Shown here: positions 1 to 8,762 of the stretch, in pieces
How the letters are laid out: the number at the start of each line of letters is the position of its first letter
How positions within the stretch are numbered: position 1 is the first letter of the stretch
NCBI GenBank assembly: GCA_963170055.1
Contig: CAUJGJ010000258.1
Coordinates: 2,151,101-2,168,600, forward strand
DNA from: Halisarca cf. caerulea
Lineage: Eukaryota > Porifera > Demospongiae > Chondrillida > Halisarcidae
Length of the DNA stretch: 17,500 bases
Direction: 5' to 3'
Made by a program: the position numbers and the translations under genes
The notes under the pieces: generated by a model
Seen by the model: only the letters and a program-made list of their open reading frames with translations
Told to the model about the DNA's origin: nothing
Database searches by the model: none

Positions 1-248
1 AGGTTGATACAACAACCGCTCCCTTGCATAGCTATGGGCGTATTTCTTCCAAGGTAGTGACTGGTGTATTTGTGGTAGAATCAGCTTACATTTGCAGGAG
101 AATTGACTGAAAGACTCTAGCTGGCCATTCTAATTGTACCGAAGATTTAACTGGCGATTGTCTATTTTTCCTTCAAAATAGAGCGTCCATCAATTGGGTG
201 GTTCACACCCCCTTTAAAACCGCGCCCAGTAGTTTTATCATCGCCAAA
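1..248. other. 5' flank of the PTB-domain gene
   Basis: This is non-coding sequence up to the first ATG. I see no convincing open reading frame, TATA box or repeat. An in-frame GTG-initiated extension (from 198) would add 17 residues, but the ATG at 249 has a good context (CCAAAATGG) and begins the natural membrane-protein N-terminus. The promoter and 5'UTR of the downstream gene are presumably here. No transcription start can be assigned. Confidence 0.4.
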
Positions 249-3200
249 ATGGACGAAATTCAAGGGGCTAGTGGATCACTTTCACTTGGAATAATTATAG
301 CCATTGTTGCTTGCGGAGTGTTCGTGTTCGTGGTAATGATTGTCACGGCTGTATGCTGCTTTGCACTCTACCGCAAGAACATGCTTTGCTTCAAGAGAAG
401 AGTGGACCACCGTAGGCCTCAAATTTTCACTCAAGAAGACATAGAAAAAGGTCTCAAAAGGAAACAAAGACTAAAGGTACGTACAAGAGCTCGTGCTGTA
501 TTTTTCAGAAGACTATAGAGCTCTAGAAATAGGGTTGCTTTTGTGTGGGTGTTAGCGCGGTTATGCAGTTTGTGACAACATGGAGGGTGACAAGTATGTG
601 TTTCATGTGTGGTCGAACATACTATGTACATTTTAGCGGTGCATATTGACACTATTGGGGGGATTTTCACACAAGACTGCTGAAATGAGTACTTATGTTA
701 TAGGCAGGCTGTGCTGTAAGTGTGCAAATCACCCTCTGTACATATTATTGCACATAGTATGCATGCGATCTCATCCTGGAGAAGGGATTATACATATACA
801 TAGTGCGTCTACGGATTCTGTTCAACCTGTACTGTTTGTACTGCTCATGATGTTTGTTAGGGCCTGTCAAAGCAATCAAGCAAGAAACCAAACAATCCTA
901 ATTATCTTCAACCCCAACGTCCACATAAATATAACCGCAAGAAGAGTCAAATGCCCTTTAAAGAGGACAAGGAAGAACTGTTACAGAATCCCATGCTGGA
1001 TCCTGACCTCGACAAGGTTGATTTCAGTAATCCGATGTTTGACCACAAGAAAGCACTTGTCAGAGATGCTGCAGTTACGATACAGTCCTGGTACAGAATG
1101 TGGAGAGAGAGGATACCATTCCTGCAAAAGAAGGAGGCAGCAACTATAATCCAGGTTGGTAACTATATCAGAGTTATGTATTTTCATCCCATGTATGTAC
1201 ATATACGCGGTCTAATAGGGACGGTTGGTTTGTATTGTGAAGTGCATAATGAGCTCAATAAGAATAACCCAGTCATGGGACTGGGACGATAGAGTAAACA
1301 CTGAACCCATATGTAAATACTGTTTAGTACAATTATTGTAATGATCTGGGCCAGAACCAATCCCTGTTAAACCTGAATCTCCATTCAGTGATCATTAGAA
1401 ATAGGTATGAAGCATATATCTCAATTACATATATATACAGTCAAACCTCGTTAGTGAGTACACCTGAGGACCCTCCAAATTGCTACTCACTATCAGTAGT
1501 ACTTGCTAACCATATAGATTAGTATTATGGGTTATAAGCTGGGGTATCATAGCCTTGTACTTCCTAACCAGGTATTACTCATTAACAGTGTTCTTACTAA
1601 CGAGGTTCTACTGTAGTTTGAATTAATATTTTGTAATCTAATAGATAGCTACTGCAATCTATTCTGAGGGGTGATTTCTCCTGCTGGTTCTGTGGGGTTT
1701 CTTTCATGTACCTCCATCTAATATCCCTCATACAGAGCGTGTGGAGAGGATATACAACTCGAAAAATGGTGCCTGAGTATAGAAAAGTGAAGAAAGAACG
1801 AGACGTAAGCTACTCCCAAAACACCTAGTGCACACAAGATGTGAAGACGTACTTAACCGTGATCGTTGTCTTTAGGTACAAAGAAAAAGGGCTATGGCTT
1901 ATGGAAAAAAGAAGGGTGCTCTCTTCCGTAAGTTTTCACAATGATAGCCTAGTACTTGTATGATGCTTCTGATATAAGTTGTAATGTTCATTTTCTTTCT
2001 CTTTAGAACTGAAGTTCTATGATGTAAAGGTAAGAAGTCTTGTGCTTTGTCTGATATAGTGTGTGAACGATGAAAAATGTGACCATGACTACTCAGTGTG
2101 TCAAGTTATGTATATAGTTGAAAGGTGGTAGTGTAACAGTGGAATCTCCGAGTAAAGGACACTTTGGGACAGTCATTTTGTCCTTTGTAAGGAGGTTGTC
2201 CTTAATTGGGAAGTCCAAAATGTATTGGAACTATAGGGAGAAAATATCTTGGGACCTCAAGCTGTGTCCTTTGTAGAGAGATTGTCCTTATTTCGGAGCG
2301 TCCACTGTCGGAGATTCCACTGTTTTCACATCACACTTTCAGTTCAGTGTATTCATTTAGTTTGCTTATAATTTAAAATAAAATTGTCATTATAGTCTTT
2401 TGAACCACCGATTCAAATTTCAGAGCACGTGTGTTGTGTCCTTATACTGTAGTGTGTGTTTTATCGAAGATAGTGAAGGCCAACTGACTGCATGCTTCAG
2501 CTGACTGCTGTATTCCAGCCAACTGTGTGCACACCATGGTTTACCCTTTGCTACATGACATTGTGGGAAAGTGCTGAATTTTTACGCAAGTGTACGTATG
2601 TATAGTAGAAACCTACAATGATAATGCCTTTTGCATGATCCTGTGTCAATCCTACATCCTTTTACCATTTTTAAATGGTTTTATACACCCTTTGTATAGT
2701 AGAAATCTACAATATACATTCCTACATGTATATCATTATTCATATCACAAACTATTGTACATACATGTACTTTGTGGGTACCATATTAGTAGCCAAGGGC
2801 TAATGGCTCCCCGTCTTAGGTATGAATACCTATACCTGATACCTACTTATCTATCTTATATTCTTCTTGTTTACTCATTCTATCATTTCCGTCTATAGTC
2901 TTTTGGATTTGCTGTTGTCGATCATCTGTACGGGGTGGAGACGATTCGCAATGCTGCTGAACAGCTGAAGGCACAGTATGGCAGTAGGGGTAAAATGAGA
3001 CTCAAGCTCTTCATATCCGTAAAGGGAATCAAGCTTTTCGACGCTTATACATTTGTGAGTATTCTTATTTAGTATGCAAAAGTATGTGTAGATTCACTCA
3101 AATTACAGTATAAATGTGTGTAGATGAATATTATTATGACATGCATAAATTTGCATGTAATTGTCCCATCATGGTCTTGCTTACTACCTCACTGGACACA

Positions 3201-4394
3201 CATATGATGAGATCTGGTTGTGCCGACACTGACTTTTCCAAAACCCTTGTTTATATAGCAGTACTCTGTGATTTCCTCTGTTTAAATGTGCACAGTTTAC
3301 CCAGATTTGTCTAACAACTCGTTTATCTGACATTTTTTACTAGAAGCTCAAATAATCCAGTTTGATAAACCAAATTTAATTGTATTTGGCATAAACTTAT
3401 TGTTCTATTCTGTTCTCATTTCTTTGACAGCAACACTATGCAACAGTGAAGATATCTAGTGTGTCATTTTGCACAATGGATCCACGCAACCGTCGATTGT
3501 TTGCTTTCATCAATCGTCGAAAGAAGAGAAATTTCTGTCACGTGTTCCATTGCCTCAAGGAACAAGATGTGAGTTGTACACGAGTTGTGAATACGCCGGG
3601 TAAAATATGTATTGCCTGTCTGTATTCTGTGGACTAAGTATGCACTTACCACATTTATAGTTCAGTGGACCCTCCGAATAGAGGACGCTTTATAGTTCCG
3701 TGGACCCTCCGAATAGAGGATGCTTTGGGATAACTCAATTTGTCTTTGTAAGGAGGTTGTCCTCTGTTGGAGGTTCAAAACTATAGGGGGACGCATCTTG
3801 GGACCTCGAGTCATGTCCTTTGTAGGGAGGTTTATTATGCTGTGTCCTTAATTGGGAGAGTCCACTATCGGAGGTTTCATTTAGTCACCTCTTCTTCCTT
3901 GGCTTATCCCATTCTCCTATGAATTTCCAGTTATCCTTTGCAATGGTGGTTCTCTCAGTCCATTGATGCCTAGTCCTTTCCCCCTTCAAGACGTTTCTAA
4001 AAGCAGCGTTGCTGTGATGGAAGAATGTACACATGTGTGCGTGTGTATTTGCACAGTGTACTGAACGGTCCACACTTTATCAGTATACACAAGTGCTTAT
4101 GTCCACACCAAGATGTACACAATACAGATACGTATATACACATGCTTAAGCGTGCACATGTGCATACAGATATACGTAGGCCCTTACATGAATGCAGTAT
4201 TATCACATTTACACGTATTTGTGTGTAGGCTTTGAAAATGGTGGAGACAGTAGCTGAACTGTTTGAAATCACATTCAAGCAACTCCAGAAAGAGAAGGAG
4301 GTGGAGGAGGTATGTAAATCTGGTTTGCCACGAACTGGTAGTTCACTATGTCCATACCTACATAGACACAGTCAAATCCATATACCTTACATAG

Positions 4395-4465
<71 letters not shown>

Positions 4466-4471
4466 TGTGCA

Positions 4472-4538
<67 letters not shown>

Positions 4539-6473
4539 TATCCAAGATATGAACTTATGAGAATTTACGGTCATCATGCTATGGTGATGAAATGACAGAG
4601 AATAATCTCCTGAATACCCTCCAACAGTGCTCGAATAACGTTCAGACATCGGACATTTTCCAATCATTTCTGTGAATATCCGGATATTATCAACTTTTGT
4701 CCTGACATTGTGTCAGCTCAAAGGAAGTGCTTATGGCTGTAGGAGACTGTCATTGTTCAGGTGACACATTTGTAACTGAAGAGAAACAAATGGGGGATTA
4801 GTAGCCCTGCAGTTCAAAGCAGCCTCTCCTAGGTATATGTGGACTCTGGTGCTATAAAAGCAAGTTGTACAAGCCTTTTCACTTGCACTGAATGTAATAA
4901 CATTGTTTTGCGAATGAAAGCATAATGTACATGGTAGTAAAAGTAGGAAAATACTAAATTGCTACTAAAAATAGTTTGAAAATACTGGGATCTTTACATG
5001 TATACTTGCTTACAATTGCGTACATAATAGCAGTGAGAAGTGAGCAAAGTATTTGCAAATATGCGAATGTCTGGACATTCTGAAGTTTGTCCTGACAAAA
5101 TGTCCAGACACCTCTGTAAAGTTATCGTGAACACTGCTTCAACTTGTGCCAGTCCAAAGGAACCACTTCGGCATGCTCCCAAAGAGCTACATACAAAGGA
5201 TAGCATCAACTACATTTGCGATGTAATGAGCTATGTGGCTACTTAGATATTATTCATTTTATTTGAAGATGTAAACAAAAGCCTGTTGTAAACAAAAGCC
5301 TGTCGTAAACAAAAGCCTGTCGTAAACAAAAGTCTGTCGTAAAGAGCACTTGTACAGAAAGACCACCCATTGGCCACCTCAGTGATTATACAGCACCTCT
5401 CCGCAAGGACCGCCTGTCTACAGCAACCACTGTTGCGACCACCTCAGTGATTATACAGCACCTCTCTACAAGGACCACCTGTCTACAGGAACCACTGTTG
5501 CGACCACCTCAGTGATACTAATGCACCTCTCTACAGGGACCACCTGTCTACAAAGACCACGATCACTAGGTCATCATACTACAGTGAAATCTCTTTAATT
5601 AGAACCTTGATTTTCCAGTAAAAAAGTTCTAATTATCCATAAGTTCTAATTAACCAACCACATATTTACTCCATACATTAGGAACGGTACATTCATCAAT
5701 GTTTGAATTAAGCCAGATATTCTAATTATCATGGTTCTAATTATCGAGATTTTACTGTAGTTCCACTTTGTATCCAAAACATGGCCAGAGTACTCTCATA
5801 ATCTATCCTCTAACAGTTGCATGCATACATGGGAATTGGAAATTAAATGAAACGTTTATTATTATTTTAAGGAGAAAAGTCAATAAAAGGGGTCAAGTTC
5901 AAATGGTACATGAGTTGTCAATGATTAGTTGATTACTCCTGAGATCAGTTCAGGAGAATCTTGGCAAATTAATCAAAGAGGCTGCTCTTCTTCTGGATGA
6001 TCTGGCACCTCTTGTACAAATGATTGCAGAATGTGCCTCTAACAGTTAGCACTAAGCTATATGATATTGTACTAGCCACAGTTTATATTGTCACCCATTA
6101 ACCTTACTTCATATATCCCTACAGACACGACGAAAGGAACTCTTAGACAAGAGGAGAACTAAAGGGTCCAGTTTACTGGCCCATTCACTGGCAGGCTCCC
6201 TTGCTGAATTGGACGAGGAAGTGGAGAACATGATGCAGATGGCTGGCACTCACACTCCACAAGGCTCTCCGCAAATCAGGCCTGGTTTCAGGCAGTTTGT
6301 ACATATGGCAGAGGTACACCAGAATAATCACACTGGCTCCCAAAATTCACTCTCCAGTACAAGTTCAACAGAAGCTATCCTTGTCAAACCACAAGTAAGC
6401 AAGATTTCATTGTAATTATTTTTTGTGTGTGTTTTGCTGCATTCATGTGTGGGTGTATGTATATGGATGTTTG

Positions 6474-6528
<55 letters not shown>

Positions 6529-6575
6529 CGCGCGCATGTGTGTGTGTGTGTGTGTGTGTGTGCGTATGTGTGTGC

Positions 6576-6629
<54 letters not shown>

Positions 6630-6645
6630 GTGTGCATGTGTGTGT

Positions 6646-6719
<74 letters not shown>

Positions 6720-7121
6720 AGTGTCGATGGGAATAAATGTGGGTTTGTGTGCATATGTTGACATCTCATGCATGCAGTATCATATATGTCGCAATTCATC
6801 TTTTTTCAGCAAACCAGAGTTAGTGTTTTGTCCGCTAATTCAAGACAAAGCTATAGACAATCTCCCTTATTACAACAACACGTAATGAGCGAAATTAGAC
6901 ATAGTAAAGGTAGTGTAGTTAACCAAGACGCTCAAAGCTCCTCAGACACTGAAACAGACGTGGAAGAGGATGACAATGAGGGAGCAGACATTGTTGAAGA
7001 TAATGCTAAAGAAGAAGAGGACGAGGAAGATGAGGAAGACGAGGAGGAGGAAGAGGAGGAAGGAGAAATTGAAGAAGAGGAAGATAGTGAAGAAGATGAA
7101 GAAGTAGAAGATGAATTATGA
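249..7121 (+). CDS. Membrane-anchored IQ-motif and PTB/PID-domain protein (10 exons, 540 aa predicted)
   Basis: Proposed exons: 249-476, 861-1154, 1736-1804, 1876-1927, 2007-2029, 2899-3054, 3431-3568, 4229-4309, 6125-6394, 6810-7121. Every junction is GT-AG and the frame stays open throughout. All introns are phase 0 except the one after exon 4 (phase 1). Residues 1-10 precede a hydrophobic segment (about 11-42). The cytoplasmic side then carries NPNY at 88-91, NPML at 119, NPMF at 133, and two IQ motifs (IQSWYRMWRER at 150; IQSVWRGYTTR at 173). A basic stretch leads to a PTB/PID fold at about 214-345, recognised from GVETIRNAAEQL (helix 1), LKLFISVKGIKLFD, the VSFCTMDPRNRRLFAFI strand pair, FCHVFHC, and the closing helix ETVAELFEITF. 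Residues 348-486 are Ser/Thr/Gln-rich, and about 487-540 are almost wholly Glu/Asp. PTB domains bind NPXY-type peptides or phosphoinositides; IQ motifs bind calmodulin or myosin light chains. A membrane-tethered scaffold or endocytic adaptor is my inference. I do not recognise a named orthologue. The exact exon 2 acceptor (861, 873 or 885, all in frame) is uncertain. Confidence 0.85.
1436..1615. mobile_element. pogo/Tigger-like MITE in intron 2
   Basis: This is a 176-bp element (1438-1613) bounded by TA dinucleotides at 1436-1437 and 1614-1615. The left end reads CAGTCAAACCTCGTTAGT and the right end, reverse-complemented, reads CAGTAGAACCTCGTTAGT, differing at two positions. A CAGT-terminal inverted repeat with AACCTCG and a TA target duplication is the pattern of pogo/Tigger-type non-autonomous elements. 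There is no coding capacity. Confidence 0.8.
2137..2322. mobile_element. CAGTGG-ended MITE in intron 5, subfamily B copy 1
   Basis: The ends are CAGTGGAATCTCCGA and, reverse-complemented on the right, CAGTGGAATCTCCGAC, giving near-perfect terminal inverted repeats over 186 bp. A clean TA duplication is not visible (flanks are A and T). The interior includes GTCCTTTGTAAGGAGG and CTTGGGACCTC, both shared with the element at 3663-3884, so the two are copies of one family. Non-coding. Confidence 0.75.
3660..3884. mobile_element. Diverged second copy of the CAGTGG-ended MITE in intron 7, with internal duplication
   Basis: This stretch shares the interior of the 2137-2322 element (TTTGTAAGGAGGTTGTCCT, AACTATAGGG, CTTGGGACCTC, TGTCCTTTGTAG). 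Its right terminal repeat has decayed (GGAGGTTTCATTTAG). The left end is duplicated: about 34 bp starting AGTTCAGTGGACCCTCCG at 3660 is repeated from 3694 as AGTTCCGTGGACCCTCCG. It is an older and probably immobile copy. Confidence 0.7.
4397..4536. repeat. (TG)n microsatellite in intron 8
   Basis: About 140 bp of GT/TG dinucleotide repeat, interrupted once near 4463-4480 by TACGTGTGCATGTGCG. It starts about 87 nt downstream of the exon 8 donor (4310) and reads UG in the sense transcript. All apparent ORFs across it are poly-Cys-Val or His-Thr artefacts. Confidence 0.97.
4537..5271. other. Intron 8 non-coding stretch between TG tract and tandem repeats
   Basis: No gene is seen. It holds two loosely similar segments, about 4640-4740 and 5064-5180. 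Each has a GACATTCTGA- or GACATTTTCC-like start, a TTTGTCCTGACA core and an AGTCCAAAGGAA- or AGCTCAAAGGAAG-like end, so a diverged repeat is likely. The second contains an inverted pair TGTCTGGACA (5068) / TGTCCAGACA (5101). Short ORFs here show no protein-like composition. Confidence 0.4.
5272..5339. repeat. 17-bp tandem repeat, four copies
   Basis: The unit TAAACAAAAGCCTGTCG is repeated four times without gaps, with single changes (GTTG in copy 1, GTCTG in copy 4). It lies within intron 8 of the PTB gene, 30 bp before a second, unrelated tandem array. Confidence 0.93.
5372..5566. repeat. 65-bp minisatellite, three copies
   Basis: Three adjacent 65-bp units start at 5372, 5437 and 5502. Each begins GACCACCTCAGTGAT (GGCC in the first) and contains GCACCTCTCTACA and GACCACCTGTCTACA. 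Copies 1 and 2 are nearly identical; copy 3 is diverged in the middle and at its end. The unit itself contains a repeated GACCACCT motif, so it may have grown from a shorter ancestor. Confidence 0.9.
5580..5759. mobile_element. pogo/Tigger-like MITE in intron 8
   Basis: A 176-bp element (5582-5757) flanked by TA on both sides. The left end is CAGTGAAATCTCTTTAATTA and the right end, reverse-complemented, is CAGTAAAATCTCGATAATTA. About 25 bp of inverted repeat is recognisable, continuing into AGAACC. It has exactly the same CAG-to-CTG length as the element at 1438-1613, with a different but related terminal sequence. The interior is rich in TTCTAATTA motifs in both orientations. Non-coding. Confidence 0.82.
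5760..6124. other. 3' part of intron 8 with an exon-like ORF
   Basis: Mostly anonymous AT-rich intron. Positions 5954-6049 form a short exon-like ORF after an AG (TCAGTTCAG), 31 codons ending in TAG. The translation is an amphipathic, Leu-rich helix-like peptide (ENLGKLIKEAALLLDDLAPL at its start) that would join exon 8 in phase 0. It may be an alternative terminal exon, a relic, or chance. The regular acceptor is CCTACAG at 6118-6124. Confidence 0.35.
6476..6718. repeat. Long (TG)n microsatellite in intron 9
   Basis: About 240 bp of TG repeat with CGCGCGTGCGCGCGC (near 6520-6535), CGTATG and CATG interruptions. It begins about 80 nt after the exon 9 donor (6395) and occupies most of the 415-nt intron. 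The alternating purine-pyrimidine stretch with a CG-rich core could form Z-DNA. Overlapping ORFs are artefacts of the repeat. Confidence 0.97.
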
Positions 7122-7265
7122 TATATATATATACGCTCTGGAACACACACACACACATGCATTTATTTAAGTGTTTTCCACTTGAAATTCATCTGTATAC
7201 AAAAACATTGTCGTATGGTATATAACATTAATTTTTGTGTACACTTTGTCACGTGACGTGTTAAA
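7122..7265. other. Short spacer between the PTB gene and TBC1D19
   Basis: Only 144 bp separate the stop of the upstream gene from the ATG of the next. It must hold the 3' end of one transcript and the promoter of the other. It contains TATATATATATA at about 7122, a short CA run at about 7143-7157, and an E-box palindrome next to the next start codon. I see no canonical AATAAA. Confidence 0.7.
7248..7257. promoter_or_regulatory. E-box / CLEAR-type palindrome GTCACGTGAC
   Basis: A perfect 10-bp palindrome, eight bases before the TBC1D19 ATG, continued by an overlapping TGACGTG (CRE-half-like). GTCACGTGAC is the consensus of the CLEAR element bound by MiT/TFE bHLH-zip factors in vertebrates, and CACGTG is also bound by USF, Myc and Max. 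Regulation here is inferred from sequence only. Confidence 0.5.
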
Positions 7266-8762
7266 ATGGCGTACGAATACTCGCGAGTTAGAGACGATCT
7301 GCAAAAGAGAGTCATGAAGAAATTGTTTAAGGAGGGAGTGGATGTTAAGGCCTTGAAAACGTACGTTAAAAGTGCTTTGAAGAGTGAAGATCTAAAGTCC
7401 AAGGTGCAGAATGTCATTTATCACTCACTTCTGCAAGAAAGCAAGCATGCCAAAAGACTCGAATTGGAACCTTCAGTTTCTGAAACAATTAAGTGCATGA
7501 AGGCCGAATGGAACGATAAACTAGCTTCGGCTCTCGATAATCTCGTTTCAAAATCGGGAACTTCCCTACTGAGACTGAGAGAAGCATGTGAAAGGCTATC
7601 CATCGAGGAACAGTGGGAATCTCTGGGAAGTCTGTCAACAAACAAACTTATGTTGAAGGTTGAGCCTATTTTTGCACCTGATGATTTGTACGATTTCATG
7701 TCACGCAATCTCCAAAGAATGAGCAGTGAATTTGACTCCAGCTTCTCGTCAAGATTAAACCTATCCTCCCTTCATCTATGCATACCCACTTTTAGTCTGC
7801 AAGAATTGTGTCAAACATTTAAGGAACTGCACCCTTCTATTTTACAGTCAGACCTTGTTGTAAATGCTGGCTGTAAGATGTTGGATCATTCAAAGGTCGA
7901 TGCGGATATTAGAGCTTGTAAAGTAATTGAGAGCAGCCTGAATCCTCTAGCTCGCCAGATTTGTAAAACAGGTTGCCCTCACTCACAGCGGTTCACACTC
8001 TGGTGTATGTCATTGAGTATTGATGCTTCGCCTCAAGCTGAAATGGCTTCATTTTTCTTAAAACTCAAAGACCACGTCCTCGACAGTAGTTCCCTTCTTG
8101 ACAGTATACTTGTTTCAGACGTGTCCTCTTGTATTTCAGACAATGACAGTTACTTTGTGTTTGAAGACATGGCTTATCAGATTGCTTTAGCGTTCATAAG
8201 AGATCCAGAAAATGGCGTCTTCTCGGCTCAGGAAGAGCTTCCAGATAACTCAGATCATTCCTCCTCCAGCTGCCAATTTGTGCCTTGTGAAGGTTTCAGC
8301 TGTTTTATTGCTCCTCTGTGTTACCTTCACAATGATGTACACATGGTGTATCCAATTTTCAAGGCTCTTTACAACTCCTACTTTTGTCACTTATCCACCC
8401 TGTCAGATCATCCCGATGGTATTTTACACTCGTGTATAGTGTTTGAGGCACTGTTTGAAGAGCGTTCTCCTCTTCTTGTGCTGCACTTCAGTAACCACAG
8501 TATAGATCCTGTCAGGTTGGTGTTTAAGTGGCTGTTTTATGGATTTGCTGGCTACCTCCAACCAGACCAGCTTTTGTACCTGTGGGATAGAATCATTGGT
8601 TTTGACACTTTGGTTTTTCTCCCCATATTGGCGGCTGCCTTATTAGAGTTCAGAACCTCCTATCTGATGCTGGCCACCACCTACGAACAGGCAGAAAGCA
8701 TGCTGAGTGACTTGCACCATGTATCAGTCTTGCCTCTGCTTCAAGCACAGTTGTTTCTGTGA
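7266..8762 (+). CDS. TBC1D19: TBC1 domain family member 19 orthologue
   Basis: This is an intronless 498-codon ORF starting MAYEYSRVRDDL. The length fits animal TBC1D19 (about 526 aa). Family hallmarks seen: SPTALR-like SLNPLARQI followed by QRFTLW (241-246), DSYFVFEDMAYQIAL (295-308), VPCEGFSCFIAPLCYLH (339-355), SDHPDGILHSC (380-390), FKWLFYGFAGYL (420-431), QLLYLWDRIIGFDTL (435-449), and the C-terminal LPLLQAQLFL. TBC domains are Rab GTPase-activating modules (RabGAPs) acting on membranes. However, the arginine finger (IxxDxxR) is absent and the glutamine-finger position (YxQG) reads PCEG, so classical dual-finger GAP activity looks unlikely. The N-terminal about 200 residues are helical and family-specific. 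The ATG context (AAAATGG) is good. It sits head to tail, 144 bp after the PTB gene, with an E-box directly upstream. Identification is from memory of the human sequence pattern. Confidence 0.93.
   Translation: MAYEYSRVRDDLQKRVMKKLFKEGVDVKALKTYVKSALKSEDLKSKVQNVIYHSLLQESKHAKRLELEPSVSETIKCMKAEWNDKLASALDNLVSKSGTSLLRLREACERLSIEEQWESLGSLSTNKLMLKVEPIFAPDDLYDFMSRNLQRMSSEFDSSFSSRLNLSSLHLCIPTFSLQELCQTFKELHPSILQSDLVVNAGCKMLDHSKVDADIRACKVIESSLNPLARQICKTGCPHSQRFTLWCMSLSIDASPQAEMASFFLKLKDHVLDSSSLLDSILVSDVSSCISDNDSYFVFEDMAYQIALAFIRDPENGVFSAQEELPDNSDHSSSSCQFVPCEGFSCFIAPLCYLHNDVHMVYPIFKALYNSYFCHLSTLSDHPDGILHSCIVFEALFEERSPLLVLHFSNHSIDPVRLVFKWLFYGFAGYLQPDQLLYLWDRIIGFDTLVFLPILAAALLEFRTSYLMLATTYEQAESMLSDLHHVSVLPLLQAQLFL

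Noticed and set aside
198..248. GTG-initiated N-terminal extension of the PTB protein
   Set aside because: Animal genes rarely start at GTG and the ATG at 249 has a strong context.
646..1149. 167-residue + strand ORF
   Set aside because: Another frame of the same region reads in frame with the IQ motifs (861-1154) and fits the splice sites; this frame has no features.
4232..4667. ORFs of poly(Cys-Val) or poly(His-Thr) across the TG repeat
   Set aside because: They are translations of a dinucleotide microsatellite in an intron; only 4229-4309 of this region is coding.
4994..5246. Overlapping 71- and 68-codon ORFs in intron 8
   Set aside because: They come from a diverged repeat with an inverted TGTCTGGACA pair; no splice support.
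5272..5566. CRISPR-like array
   Set aside because: The units are directly adjacent tandem repeats with no unique spacers, in an animal intron.
6425..6799. Overlapping long ORFs on both strands around the second TG tract
   Set aside because: Microsatellite artefact lying between exon 9 and exon 10.
6932..7162. Ser-rich minus-strand ORF
   Set aside because: Complement of the Glu/Asp codon run in the last exon of the PTB gene.
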